A program made the position numbers and the translations under genes. Of a stretch of DNA of 64,000 nt, positions 23,258 to 34,625 are shown piece by piece. Position 1 is the first letter of the stretch; each line of letters opens with the position of its first letter. The notes below the pieces were generated by a model. The model was not told where the DNA came from, made no database searches, and was given only the letters and a program-made list of their open reading frames with translations. Source of the DNA: Terebella lapidaria (taxonomy: Eukaryota > Annelida > Polychaeta > Terebellida > Terebellidae); the NCBI GenBank assembly GCA_949152475.1, contig OX424569.1, positions 29,433,950 to 29,497,949 of the forward strand. Direction: 5' to 3'.

Positions 23258-24780
23258 TGTCGTTGGGATCACTGTTGACAGATTACGTTCTCAACAACGT
23301 CACTCTTGATCATGACATCAATAATTGATATCCCCTCGAGAACATTTGCTTTGACGGGAGCTCTAGAAGCCGTTGACTGTATACTGCAGATCCTTCGATG
23401 TTTCCTTGGTCAAGAACATACTTTTAATGTCCTTGCTAGCATTCCTAACATACTTTTCGACGACAGTGTGTCACAGAAAACAAGTCAAGAACATCTAGGA
23501 TTTGCGATAGTCCAGGTATCCCACATGTGACAGAGGCTGGTGGGAACGGAAATACTTGATATGTTTTGAAGAAGGGCTAAGGATGCCTGGAGGTTTTCAT
23601 GGCGATGTTCATTCTGGGAGTGTACCATGGGATTCAACATATCATTAGGCACCTCCTCAGTGAGATGATGACATGTCAATTTCGGATGAATACGCATTTG
23701 TTTACATTGTTTGACCCATACCACATTCATTTTCAGTGGAAGCAGGATATATTCAATGTGTCGTGACCACATTTGCGTTGGGGATGGGCATCGTCATCTA
23801 TATTTTAGACTTGGTGATCCACTGGGGACCGCCTGCCAACATTTTACTGCACTGACATGAGGCCGTCATGTACCTGCCTCCTCGGTGAGTCCACGAGTCT
23901 TATATGCACGAAGACATGGTGGATTTGGTAAGAATGTGTATTCGCGAGGAAGGCAAGGATTTGTATTCGCAAGGAAGGACTTCAGGACAGCGAGATTCCA
24001 CAATGTTGTAGTGGACTAAAATGTTGCTCAAATTGTATACAAATCGTCTACCACTTCAACTGAATCTGAATATGTCTATTCATTGTTATTTACTGATCAC
24101 ATACGTTGTTACAGTGTGAACTGATTCCATAAAAACAATTCAAATTTGTCTTCAGGTAAAGTATTTTATTTTTGGTCTTTGAATGGAGTAGTATATCATT
24201 TTTCACGTACAATGAACAATGCAATATGGATAATCAGACCAAGGGGATAATGATATTGTTCCGACACCCCAATGTTCTGACATCTCACTGTCATCAAACT
24301 GTTTTAAAACACTGTTGTGTCGGAAAAATGGGGTGTCGGAACAATGGAGTGTCAGAAAATAGGGTAAGAATTGACCTATTACAACGACCAGATCTATGTT
24401 TACACTTCTTGACACAAGTGCTATACACACTGATGTTTCTACAGTTCTTTTACAAACGTTCATTGACTACAGTTCATTCCTTGTCGGTGCATGACCCAGG
24501 AATTAGTATATCAGACGTGCCGTCAACAGATTTATACTGCAAACATGTTTTGCTCGTGCACCAAAGCCCAGACGCCACAGATAAAACTCCCAGCACCATG
24601 ATCATTTGTTATTTGTCATGTCTCTCCGAAGGTCCACACGGGGATAGAATCCACACGGGGATAGTGACCTGAAAGACGGCTGTTCGCACCACCTGTAAGC
24701 ATTGACACATCCAACACAAGGTTGGCACGTCCATATCCTTCCCTGAGTCCCTGTGTAACAGTCCCGGGTCCATTCAATCC
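23258..24780 (+). repeat. Duplicated segment A (partner at 32800-34610)
   Basis: Direct-orientation similarity to segment B runs from GTCGTTGGGATCACTGTTGA to the stretch GGGTCCATTCAATCCTC near 24780. It includes conserved blocks such as GGGGACCGCCTGCCAACATT. The order of blocks is the same in both copies, with scattered substitutions and small indels. An inverted-repeat block with TGTTCCGACACCCCAAT / GGGGTGTCGGAACAATG (about 24257-24345) is part of the segment. ORFs in it, such as 24172-24672 (+), are not conserved in segment B and are judged non-coding. Confidence 0.75.
23731..23960 (+). pseudogene. RecQ-like helicase fragment, copy A
   Basis: One + frame reads QCVVTTFALGMGIV, then DLVIHWGPPANILLH, then a stop. 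It resumes with EAVMYLPPR and EDMVDLVRMCIREEG. This resembles helicase motifs V-VI of RecQ proteins (T-AFGMGI and the VIHWGPP segment). The following arginine-finger segment is lost. The better-preserved partner at 33325 reads TTIAFGMGIDI. Stops interrupt it, so it is a dead fragment, perhaps of a helicase carried by a transposon. Confidence 0.5.
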
Positions 24781-25568
24781 TCAGCCAGAACAAGACAGCA
24801 TTGTCTCCACGATCGTCTGTCCTCGGACAACACGCGAAAGACTGCCAGTATTCTGGAGCTGACCATTATAAGCATGGTTTTTCGAGCAGAAAGGATATGT
24901 GGTAAACATGCTTACAGTGTTATTGATCGATAAACAAGAGAAACGTCCAAAACTTTCGCTTCGAATATGGTGCTGGCAAGCATGGAATAGAATTCGGACC
25001 GAAATTTTCTGTCCTGATATGAGGGCATATTCGCCACCGCTATATGTACATGATGTAAGTACCAACATATTATCACATGCTATGAATCCATCTTAAGTTA
25101 CCTACAAACAGTAGGAATACACAGTTATTTCCGACAGGGTGAACTTTCGCCGGAAATATCGTGTTTGCACTATTTGTTTCCTTCACATTTTTGCTTCACA
25201 TGTCACATATATGCACTTGTATTGATGTGAAATAATGAAAGCACCGGTGTTCTATGCAGTCACAATGAAACATCATCGCCTAATTCAGCCCTGGTAACTT
25301 ATAACCATGCAAAAACGTACAAACACTGTGACGTCATAATACAAAGTACATGACGACCGGGTGATCTGCATTGTTTGTACTATTTCCTAGCAAAGCACAT
25401 GTTCACGCGGGTTTCTACTCAGTAGAAGGGTTTTTTGGGTACAATCAAAGATGGTAAGAAGTTCTTGTATTTTTTGGTACAATTTCACATTACTTTACAT
25501 GTGTTTGGTTTTCAAATATTTCATAATCATTAACTCATAGCATGTGATGGAAACAAAACCTGTTTCGT
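24781..25568. other. Insertion relative to segment B; no gene recognised
   Basis: Segment B passes almost directly from the end of this similarity to the block matched at 25730, so about 0.9 kb here is extra. No domain-bearing ORF was seen. Confidence 0.45.
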
Positions 25569-25685
25569 GTGTTTTCCAGCATGCTAGAAAGATCTCGTTT
25601 GAACTGGCGGAAGAACATCAGAAAGCACTAGACCTGTATTCGCCCACCAGTTCAAACTCGATCTTTCCTGCATGCTGGAAAACAC
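25569..25685. repeat. 39-bp inverted repeat forming a long hairpin
   Basis: The left arm 25569-25607 (GTGTTTTCCAGCATGCTAGA onward) pairs with the right arm 25647-25685 (ending GCATGCTGGAAAACAC) with only a few mismatches. The loop is about 39 bases. This could be a foldback element or a small-RNA precursor. There is no other evidence of transcription. Confidence 0.8.
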
Positions 25686-25729
25686 TCAACTAGTTTGTCA
25701 TTTTACCACCTCTACAACTAGATTGAAAT

Positions 25730-25950
25730 GGTGACAATATCAAATGTAACATACAATATTTGGGCCGGACCAATAAGGCCGGACAAAATAGCTTAAACAA
25801 AGACACAATGGCGTATTCAGGGACAGACAGTGTGTGAAATATAGTTGTTTCTTCCGAACATTACATTTTGATTTGCGCGAGGAATTTTAAATTGTATAGG
25901 GGTTGCCTTGAAAACTATTTAAAAACATCAAAATTCACACATCATCACAC
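25730..25950. repeat. Continuation of duplicated segment A
   Basis: CAACTAGATTGAAATGGTGA through GCGCGAGGAATTTTAAATTG matches 34626-34880 in direct orientation. It includes a partial reverse copy of repeat family R (CAAAGACACAATGGCGTATT). Confidence 0.75.
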
Positions 25951-26699
25951 ATCATTCCCATACTCCCCTTAGTTTTAAATGCGGTTATCTATCAGATTAG
26001 CCAGGTATACACTAACCCAGAGGTTTTCTGAGGATATGCCCTAGTTTGTAAGGGCTCTTTAAATAAGTGTTCCTCCTGAATTCCTCCTAAGATCATTTTT
26101 CCTATGAAGACACTGGGAGAAGAGTAGGAGATTAGGAGATACATCCACATCCTGTACGAAAGCCTCGATCCTTTTGTTTTGACGTTATGCCGTTTACCTA
26201 GGTGTTGGGATTTTGCAGATGGGTCACTGCTGATCGCCTCAGACTGAAATTTCTGTAAGTCAGACCTCAGGTGCCAGATAAACGGCTACAATGCGATACA
26301 TCGTCTGGAGTTTACACCCCGTTGTACCTTTCAATCACTCGGAACCCATGACTACATCGCTGACGTGAAAAGCGTGACCCAATCCGATGGGTTTGGGTTT
26401 ACAACGACATTATAATCGACCATCTATTCATAATATTTCCTTTGATGGTATACTCGAAATATTGAAACAACCACTAGACCTACACTATGGTCGCACTAAA
26501 TTATTTGCCATACCTCATGTTAAACTTAAAGTCCTACCAACTAATACCAATATGAATTTCGTCATTATTGTATTATCATGGATATTGTTTATCATACGCT
26601 TTATAAGCCAACACAGACTTCCGAATATATACCACCCAAACGATCTGTTCTGAAGATTTGCCAATAAAGGTATTGATGCAATTAACATCAGTAATATAT
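25951..26699. other. No gene recognised
   Basis: An ORF at 26387-26653 (+) has no recognisable domain. The sequence is otherwise unremarkable. Confidence 0.4.
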
Positions 26700-27262
26700 T
26701 ACATCATAAGTCCATCAGATGTACAGTAGAAACAACTACATTTAACACACTGTCTGCCCCTGATGACGCCAGTGTGTCTTTTGATGAAGTTATTGGTGGG
26801 GCTTTGTTTCTATTGCAAAATATTGTATCTTATGTTTGTTATTGGAATCATCAAAATTTGGCTGTATTGATGGTAATAGATACTTTCATTCATACCACTG
26901 AGCCAGTGTCACTGCTGGTGGACGTTGGGTCTGTCCCCGAGGACACCATCAACTGAGTAGCCTTTTGGCTTGTGATTAGGTACTTATGTACTTGTCATAT
27001 ATCTATTCCATGGGGTTTGTTTCGGATTTCTAAATTATTTTCATAGGTTGTTGGGCAGTTGTATACTAATTCCATCAGGTGTACAGTAGTAACAACTACA
27101 TTTACCACACTGTCTGCCCCTGATGACGCCAGTGTGTCTTTTGATAAAGTAATTGGTCGGGCTTCGTTTCTATTGGAAAATATTGTATTTTATGTTTGTT
27201 ATTGGAATCATCAAAATTTGGGTGTATTGGTGGTAATAGATTGATACTTACATTATTGCTAA
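26700..27262 (+). repeat. Dispersed repeat family R, two tandem copies
   Basis: Two copies, each with GATGACGCCAGTGTGTCTTT, are joined by GTAGCCTTTTGGCTTGTGAT. Together they match 20905-21420 in inverted orientation, including the stretch around GTCACTGCTGGTGGACGTTG. The two arms of this inverted pair are about 5.3 kb apart. Confidence 0.8.
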
Positions 27263-27323
27263 CTAGAAGCGATTTGGTTCTAGGAACACTGAATGACACG
27301 AGCCACTAGGTATATGGTACATG

Positions 27324-27356
27324 AAAATTCAGAACAACTAGATACTAGGATTTCTC
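27324..27356 (+). repeat. Left ~30-bp target-site duplication of PLE copy 1
   Basis: TTCAGAACAACTAGATACTA with flanking AAAA and GGATTTCT recurs at 30608-30640, just outside the other end of PLE copy 1. The two bracket the element, as a target-site duplication should. Confidence 0.7.
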
Positions 27357-27881
27357 GGTATATGAATAGACGTGGAATCAATACCCAGTATTAAGTATTC
27401 CGAGCAAACAAACAGGGTCCGTTATCCAATCTCATAGTCCGGGAACAGAAAGTCATATCAGGCATACGAAGTGAGAGAAAACAAAAATGACAGGGAAATT
27501 CATGAACCCCCAAAAATGGCCATTAGGAGGTGAAATCAGGTGTTCCGGAAAGAGTGAGCATTTCCTGCCCTACTAGTGGCACCCGTCATAAATTCCCCAA
27601 TATTAACATGAAAATAGATCTAGTTGCATGGCAGACATGGATTTGCTGTATTTATCCACCAGATCATGATGACGTCCATAGAGTTTCTTAAACGCAGCTA
27701 TAAGTCTTGGTAAAACATATCCTCGTCGCAGCAGTTTAGAGACTAGCTGGGCACTTCGATAGACAAAGTCCTCATATTTGCAACTAGCTCTGGAATAGCG
27801 TATAAGTTGAGAAACAAACACACCATATGCCGGTGACATAGGAATGTTGCTGCTCAGAAAAGGGAAATTGACTATGGAAAA
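27357..27881 (-). mobile_element. Penelope-like element copy 1, 3' part
   Basis: Read on -, it encodes the end of the PLE reverse transcriptase: SIVNFPFLSSNIPMSPAYG, VSQLIRYSRASCKYEDF, KKLYGRHHDLVDKYSKS, with a stop at 27603. A 3' UTR-like tail follows that ends GGGTATTGATTCCACGTCTA. This tail is the part shared by six PLE loci in the window. Just upstream, the ORF is split by the tandem-repeat element 27882-30512. The reading frame of the visible thumb region is intact. No GIY-YIG endonuclease domain is seen after the RT. Confidence 0.8.
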
Positions 27882-30512
27882 TTAGCCCAATGGGCTAAAA
27901 AGGTTACCGGAGAAATATACAGAGTTGAGCCGAGAAAGTTGAAGGTCAAATTCAAGGTGACCACTGAAATCGCCATATCTCTAACCTTGAAAATGGGATC
28001 AAAGGTTAAATTCTAGATCACCAAACTATTCAGCATACATCATTTCCTATATGTTCACTATGGACCCCTAAGCTGTAAATTTGATAATAAGCGAGATATA
28101 AGCCATTTTGTAATCTGACTTACCTTGAAATTTAGGTCAAAGGTCAAATTCAATATCATTAAAATATTCAGAATTTCCTATATGTTCACAATTGATTCCT
28201 AAGCTGTAAAGTCGATAATAAGCAAGATATTAGCCATTTTGTCCTGTTGAGCTTGAAAATGAGGTCAAAAGTCAAATTCAAGGTCACCAGAATATTCAGC
28301 ATATATCATTTCCTATATGTTCACAATTGATTCCTAAGCTGTAAAGTCGTTAAGAAGCAAGATATTGGCCATTTTGTCCTGTGACCTTGAAAATGAGGTC
28401 AAAGGTCAAATTCAAGGTCACGAGAATATTCAGCATATATCATTTCCTATATGTTCACAATTGATTCCTAAGCTGTAAAGTCGATAATAAGTGAGATATT
28501 AGCAATTTTGTCCTGTGACCTTGGAAATGAGGTCAAAGGTCAAATTCAAGGTCACGAGAATATTCAGCATATATCATTTCCTATATGTTCACAATTGATT
28601 CTTAAGCTGTAAAGTCGATAATAAGTGAGATATTAGCAATTTTGTCCTGTGACCTTGGAAATGAGGTCAAAGGTCAAATTCAAGGTCATGAGAATATTCA
28701 GCATATATCATTTCCTATATGTTCACAATTTATTCCCAAGCTGTAAAGTCGATAATAAGCGAGATATTAGCCATTTTGTCATGTGACCTTGAAAATGAGG
28801 TCAAAGGTCAAATTCAAGGTCATGAGAATTTTCAGCATATATCATTTCCTATATGTTCACAATTGATTCCTAAGCTGTAAAGTCGCTAATAAGCAAGATA
28901 TTGGACATTTTGTCCTGTTGACCTTGAAAATGAGGTCAAAAGTCAAATTCAAGGTCACTAGAATATTCAGCATATATCATTTCCTATATGTTCACAATTG
29001 ATTCCTAAGCTGTAAAGTAGCTAATAAGCAAGATATTGGCAATTTTGTTCTGTGACCTTGAAAATGAGGTCAAAGGTCAAATTCAAGGTCATGAGAATTT
29101 TCAGCATATATCATTTCCTATATGTTCACAATTGATTCCTAAGCTGTAAAGTCGCTAATAAGCAAGATATTGGCCATTTTGTCCTGTGACCTTGAAAATG
29201 AGGTCAAAGGTCAAATTCAAGGTCACGAGAATATTCAGCATATATCATTTCCTATATGTTCACAATTGATTCCTAAGCTGTAAAGTCGATAATAAGCGAG
29301 ATATTAGCAATTTTGTCCTGTGACCTTGGAAATGAGGTCAAAGGTCAAATTCAAGGTCACGAAAATATTCAGCATATATCCTTTCCTATATGTTCACAAT
29401 TGATTCCTAAACTGTAAAGTCGATAATAAGCGAGATATTAGCCATTTTGTTATGTGACCTTGAAAATGAGGTCAAAGGTCAAATTCAAGGTCACGAGAAT
29501 ATTCAGCATATATCATTTCCTATATGTTCACAATTGATTCCTAAGCTGTAAAGTCGATAATAAGCGAGATATTAGACATTTTGTCCTGTGACCTTGAAAA
29601 TGAGGTCAAAGGTCAAATTCAAGGTCACGAGAATATTCAGCATATATCATTTCCTATATGTCCACAATTCATTCCTAGTCTCCAATTTCAATATTAAGTG
29701 AGATATTAGGCTTAATGTGTCCCATTATAAAGCGTAGGGAAATTTAACATGGGAAAGTCACATTTGAGCCGAGTTTGGGCCCAAAATGGCCCACTTCAAG
29801 CGATTCAAGGGCAACGAAATTTATACATGTCACAGGGGTACATATGAGGAGTGTTTTTCATCAATAAGAAAAAAAAGTTACTGAACAGATTTTGAGAAAA
29901 CGACCGTCAAAGTCCAAAATTGGTCATTTTTCGACGAAAACGGCCGCTCTGACCTTGAAACCAAGGTCAGAGGTCAAATTCAAGGTCACGACAATATTCA
30001 GCATATATCATTTCCTATATGTCCACAATTGATTCCTAGTCTCTAATCTCAATATTAAGTGAGATATCAGGCTTTAATGTGTCCCATTATAAAGCATAGG
30101 AGAATTTAACATGGGAAAGTCCCATTGGGGCCGAGTTTGGGCCCAAAATGGCCCACTTCGAGCGATTCAAGGGCAACGAAATTTATACATGTCACAGGGG
30201 TACATATGAGGTGTGTTATGCATCAATAAAAAAAAGTTACTGAACAGATTTTGAGAAAACGGCCATTTTTTGGCCATTCCAAAATTGGCCATTTTTCGAC
30301 GAAAATGGCTGCCATTTTGAAAAAAATGCGAAAATCAAAAAACTAAAAAATACCTCCCTCTCGAAATATTTTTAGGCATTTTTGTGCAAAATTTCAGAAA
30401 AATTCGATCGTAAACTTTAAAGATAAAATTGTTGACGGACGACGACGACGGACGACGACGCCGGACGCATCGCCATGCCAATAGGTTACGGACCATAGGT
30501 CCGGTAACCTAA
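27882..30512 (+). mobile_element. Tandem-repeat-bearing non-autonomous element, copy A
   Basis: It begins with the short palindrome TTAGCCCAATGGGCTAA, then AGGTTACCGGA. It ends with a hairpin GGTTACGGACC-ATA-GGTCCGGTAACC and TAA, preceded by GACGACGACG-type repeats. The core is an array of ~134-bp units, then two longer ~300-bp units with GGGCCGAGTTTGGGCCCAAA. No protein is encoded. It sits inside the PLE RT frame: the PLE codons around RDDFNF and SIVNF flank it on either side. Subterminal hairpins, internal satellite and lack of coding resemble HINE or 'pearl' elements of molluscs. That family assignment is inference. Confidence 0.85.
28130..29660 (+). repeat. ~134-bp satellite array with nuclear-receptor sites, copy A
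   Basis: About 11-12 units follow at ~134-bp spacing (for example GTGACCTTGA at 28381, 28515 and 28649). Most units contain TGACCTTGA, then the perfect direct repeat AGGTCAAAGGTCA, then TTCAAGGTCA, then GAATATTCAGCATATATCAT. About ten perfect AGGTCAAAGGTCA copies were counted. Three or so units have the variant AGGTCAAAAGTCA. Confidence 0.9.
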
Positions 30513-30604
30513 AAATTGAAATCATCACGTTTGTCATAAAATCTAGTTGACAGGTTAGAATCATTATCAATCTCCAACCTCGAGTCTAGATAGTTGGAAA
30601 AATT
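30513..30604 (-). mobile_element. Penelope-like element copy 1, 5' part
   Basis: On - it encodes YLDSRLEIDNDSNLSTRFYD then KRDDF, which joins the RT part at 27881 once the inserted element is removed. The PLE copy is 5'-truncated here and is immediately followed by the right copy of the ~30-bp target duplication (30608-30640). Confidence 0.8.
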
Positions 30605-30640
30605 ATGAAAGTTCAGAACAACTAGATACTAGAACTTCTT

Positions 30641-32799
30641 GACCACACCTGAAACATCCTCCTGTGGCCCAAGAAGAAATGGGGTGATTCCATTACCGGT
30701 TGATGCAATGCTCCTGGTGGTGATACTGATCCATCTCTCCTCCAATGCACCCCCACACGTGCAGTAGATATGGGTAGGGTTGTTTTTGTAATTGGGATAA
30801 AATTAGTCTCCTTCATGTGCCTCAGTCAGTATGGGATCAATACAAGTGATATGGTGACAACAATTTAAACACGTGTGTAATATCTGGTCCTGTTTGCTTG
30901 CAATTATTAAAACAATGAAAATTGTCTAATATAAAGGGCACAAATAAGGTGTTGCAGAACTGTTATGGTGTTTCTTTCGTAATATCTTCTGTTCCACAGC
31001 TGCAGAAAACGAAAGTATCCGCTCCGTCCTCTCTGATTTCATGGACAATCTTTGCTGTGGCCAGTTCCTCAAATGAGGGCTCTTGCCAGACCCTCACCAC
31101 GATCTGCTGAAATACATTTGTCAGCCACACGGCTCGATCCTTCCTATAAGATGGCATGTTGGACTCTGCTCCAAATTCGATAGTATATGGAGCTCAACTT
31201 ACAGCAGGAGTGTCAACCATTTTGTTGTCAACTAATGTTAAAAAAAGTTTTAAGTATGAACAGACACATTGTTGTGTGCAAACGTGCAATAATATGTACA
31301 TTTGCACAAGTCAACACATTAATCATTTTCCAACAAATCGCATACAAGATGGACATCCTTCATCATAATCAAGGTCCCTTTCAACCGGTTATAGAAGATT
31401 CCGATCTGTGCCAGAGTCAACGTCAGATGATCAACTCCCATCTCTCATCTTGTCTGCTATATCTTTCCAGGCTCGGCTTATCTTTGTGCATGTTGTGCTA
31501 GAACCCCTCAACAAGTACTTATTAGCCATGTGAGTTGATATGAGCAGATCAGTTGGAAGCAGCTGTCCACCTGAAAGTGCTTCTGTCTTGGGCAAATTCT
31601 TCTTGGGAACCAGTTGCAAACCACGGATCTGGTTGTTCGTAGATCACATACTTTAGTTTATCTACAGTAAAGGTAGTATTTTGTGTCTGTTAGACAATAA
31701 TCATGATAATGAGTACAGGCATTTATTGTTTGATGCATATATATATATATTTATTGATACGATCACTTGGTCCAGCCTCTGTCTCTTCAAGCGATTCCAC
31801 CATAATATTGAGCTCTAAATCTGTGTGTATGCATTTTTGAATACTCTACTCATATGCATGGGTATTCTTCATTATTGTCTTGTGAAATCATTATACAGAA
31901 AAACTGATATCATTCAGAAATAATTTTAAAAGAACACATCGGCAAATGAGCAAGTCACTCTCATCCACAAAACGTGCGTTCATCATGCACGTGTACCAGA
32001 TTATAGATTGAAGCTTTTTGTTTAGGCCACACAGGATATACAATATCTTTTTTTATGAATACGAATACATTTGTTTTGCCCAAAAATTTCAAAATTATAC
32101 TGTACAGTACATGAGCTGATGAAGCGCATTTCATTTATTAACGAAGTTTCCCCTGCAAGAAGTACAAATTGAGCACGTTATGATTTCTTATCACCATGTT
32201 CGCTGAACGATATGACGTTGACCTTGACATTTAACAAATTGTTCACATGCAGTGGGAAGTCACGTCTATCCGAATATTCGTGTAACTCCTCGTGTGATCC
32301 CATAGGAATATCAATGAAACTTACTTGCTCCGACATCTTGTTGAATGTGGTGCGGTATTTTGTGATTTGTTGTTCTGTTGTCACTTTCAGTCTTGCACCA
32401 TTGGCAACAATATTCCTCATGACATGAGCGATAATACAACGATGACAATTCCGTAGGTATGCCTACAACGTACAGTTGTATGTTGGTAAGTTTGGTACTC
32501 ATGTTATATCAAAGCTGAATCATAATGTACCTACTAAGCCACATCATGTTCCAACATAATTTGCCAATTTTATTTCGTTCTTAAGATGGTTGGTCAGTTA
32601 GATCTAGACTACACTAACACCACTGACACTAATGAAAGGCATGGACTATGTCAATCAAGTAAAACTTCCATCATCAGGTTTTGATATCAAGCAACCATTT
32701 GTAACCAATTCTGATCTTTTTGATCCCAAAATTGTCTGATCGGAATCATGATCCGTACACTTTTCGTAGGGATCAGTTTTCTCATCCGGGATCAGGCAT
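30641..32799. other. Region with three unrecognised - strand ORFs
   Basis: ORFs at 30963-31157, 31431-31619 and 32178-32420 (all -) have balanced, protein-like composition. Examples are VRVWQEPSFEELATAKIVHE, ISRAWKDIADKMRDGS and FIDIPMGSHEELHEYSDRRD. I do not recognise any of them. They could be exons or fragments of one - strand gene or of a transposon, but no shared domain or clean splice chain was established. An (AT)n run lies at about 31738-31752. Confidence 0.35.
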
Positions 32800-34610
32800 G
32801 TCGTTGGGGGTCGCTGCTGACAGATTACGTTCTTGAAAACGTCACTCTCAATAACTGGTACCCCTCGAGAACATTTGCTTTCACGAAAGCTCTGGAAGCT
32901 GTTGACCGTATACGGCAGATCCTCCGAGGTGTCCTTCGTCAAGAATTTACTTTGAGTGCCCTTGCTAGCATTCCTCACATACGTTTTGACATCAGTGTAT
33001 CACCAAACACCAATCAAAAACATCCAGACTTTGCGATAGTTCGGGTCTCCCACATGTGACAGAGGTTGGTGCGAACGGGAAACACTGATCAGTTTTGATA
33101 TGTTTTGAAGAAGGGCTAAGGATGCCTGGAGATTTTCATGGCGATGTTCATTCTGGGAGTGTTCAATGAGATTCAACATATCATTATTAGGCACCTCCTC
33201 AGTGAGATGGTTCCTCATTTGTTTAAACACTGAATTCAGGAAGAAATGATCATATGTCATTTTCGGGTGAATACGCATTGGATTATTTTGTTTGTCCCGT
33301 ACCACGTTCATTCTCAAAGGAAAGAGTATATCATCAATATGTTGTAACCACAATCGCGTTCGGGATGGGCATCGACATCTCTATTATAGACTTGGTTATC
33401 CCCTGGGGACCGCCTGCCAACATTTTACTGCACTGACATGAGGCCATCATGTACCTGCCTCCTCGGTCAGTCCACAAGTCTTTGGTGCGTGAAGACATGG
33501 TGGATTTGGTCAGGATGTAGGATCTGTATTCGCAAGGAAAGAATTCAGGACAGCGAGATTGCACAATGTTGTGGTGGACTAAGATGTTGCTCAAATTGTA
33601 TACAAATCGTCTGCCACCAACTAAATATGTGTATTCATTGTTATTTACTGATGTCGGATACGTTGTTATCATGCGAACTGGTTCCACAAACAATTCAAAT
33701 TTGTCTTCATGTAAAGTATTTTTGGTCTTTGAATGGAGTAGTATATCAGTTTTCACGTACGTTGAACAATGCAATATGTATGGATAATCAGACCAAGGTG
33801 ATAATGATTATGTTTCGACACCCCAATGTTCCGAAACACCATTGTCATCTAACTATTAAAACACTGTTGTGTCGAATCTAACTGTCATCTAATTGTATTA
33901 AAACACTGTTGTGTCGGATCTAACTGTATCAAAACACTTGTGTCGGAACGATGGGGTGTCGGAACAGTGGAGTGTCGGGATATAGGGTAGACTTCAGACC
34001 AAGGATGTGATAATCGACCTATGACAACGACCAGATATATGATACATTACTCGACACAGGTGCTAGATACACCAGGCTCATTTTTTTTTTTTGGGGGGTT
34101 TTTTTTTTATTGACTTCAGTTCTTTCAATTGTCTATGGCCGAATTATTCAACTGATTGTTGCAAGTTTATGACATCACGGTCAATAATTTACACAATTTG
34201 TGAAATGCTATTATCGTTTGGCGCCAACTCTCCAGGGCGTAACCGCCATCCATTTCGACACGGTCCTTGACGCCGACTGACCCAGGAAATGGTATGTCGG
34301 ACTGGCCGACATCATAAATATATGGTTAATACTGCACACATAGGTTGCTCGTTGCCACAAAGGCCAGACACCAAGGGGGAAAACTCTCAGAAACATGAGC
34401 TCGACGTCGTGTTATTTGTCAGGCCTCTCCGACTGTCCACACTGGGATAGAGTCCCAGATAGCCTGACAAGCTACTGTTCGCACCACCCCAGGGAAGACA
34501 GTGTGGTCAGTGTAAGCATTGACACACCCAACACAAGGTTGGGACGGCCATATCTCTCCCTGAGTCCCTGCTCAACTGTCCCAGGGCCATTCAGCCCTCC
34601 GCCAGAATAT
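32800..34610 (+). repeat. Duplicated segment B (partner at 23258-24780)
   Basis: Direct-orientation copy of segment A, starting GTCGTTGGGGGTCGCTGCTG and ending near CCAGGGCCATTCAGCCCTCC. It keeps the block order, the RecQ-like fragment and the TGTCGGAAC inverted-repeat block (about 33815-33980). It is somewhat better preserved in coding-like parts. A T-rich/G-rich low-complexity tract lies at 34081-34110. Confidence 0.75.
33325..33530 (+). pseudogene. RecQ-like helicase fragment, copy B
   Basis: The + frame reads QYVVTTIAFGMGIDISIID, then LVIPWGPPANILLH, a stop, then EAIMYLPPR and EDMVDLVRM and another stop. TTIAFGMGID followed by VIxWGPP is the motif V/VI surroundings of RecQ helicases. The GRAGRDG arginine-finger motif that should follow is absent. 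Only about 60 residues are recognisable and stops interrupt them. Confidence 0.55.
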
Positions 34611-34625
34611 ATTACCACCAGTACA

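Noticed and set aside
24172..24672. 166-codon ORF in duplicated segment A
   Set aside because: The corresponding stretch in segment B is interrupted, and no domain is recognisable.
28130..29660. CRISPR-like array
   Set aside because: Regular spacing, but whole ~134-bp units are homologous with no unique spacers, no cas genes, and the genome is animal. It is an ordinary satellite.
33000..33353. 117-codon - strand ORF conserved in part between segments A (23485-23772) and B
   Set aside because: Similarity is explained by the DNA duplication. The ORF has no domain, and the RecQ-like frame on the + strand overlaps the same block.
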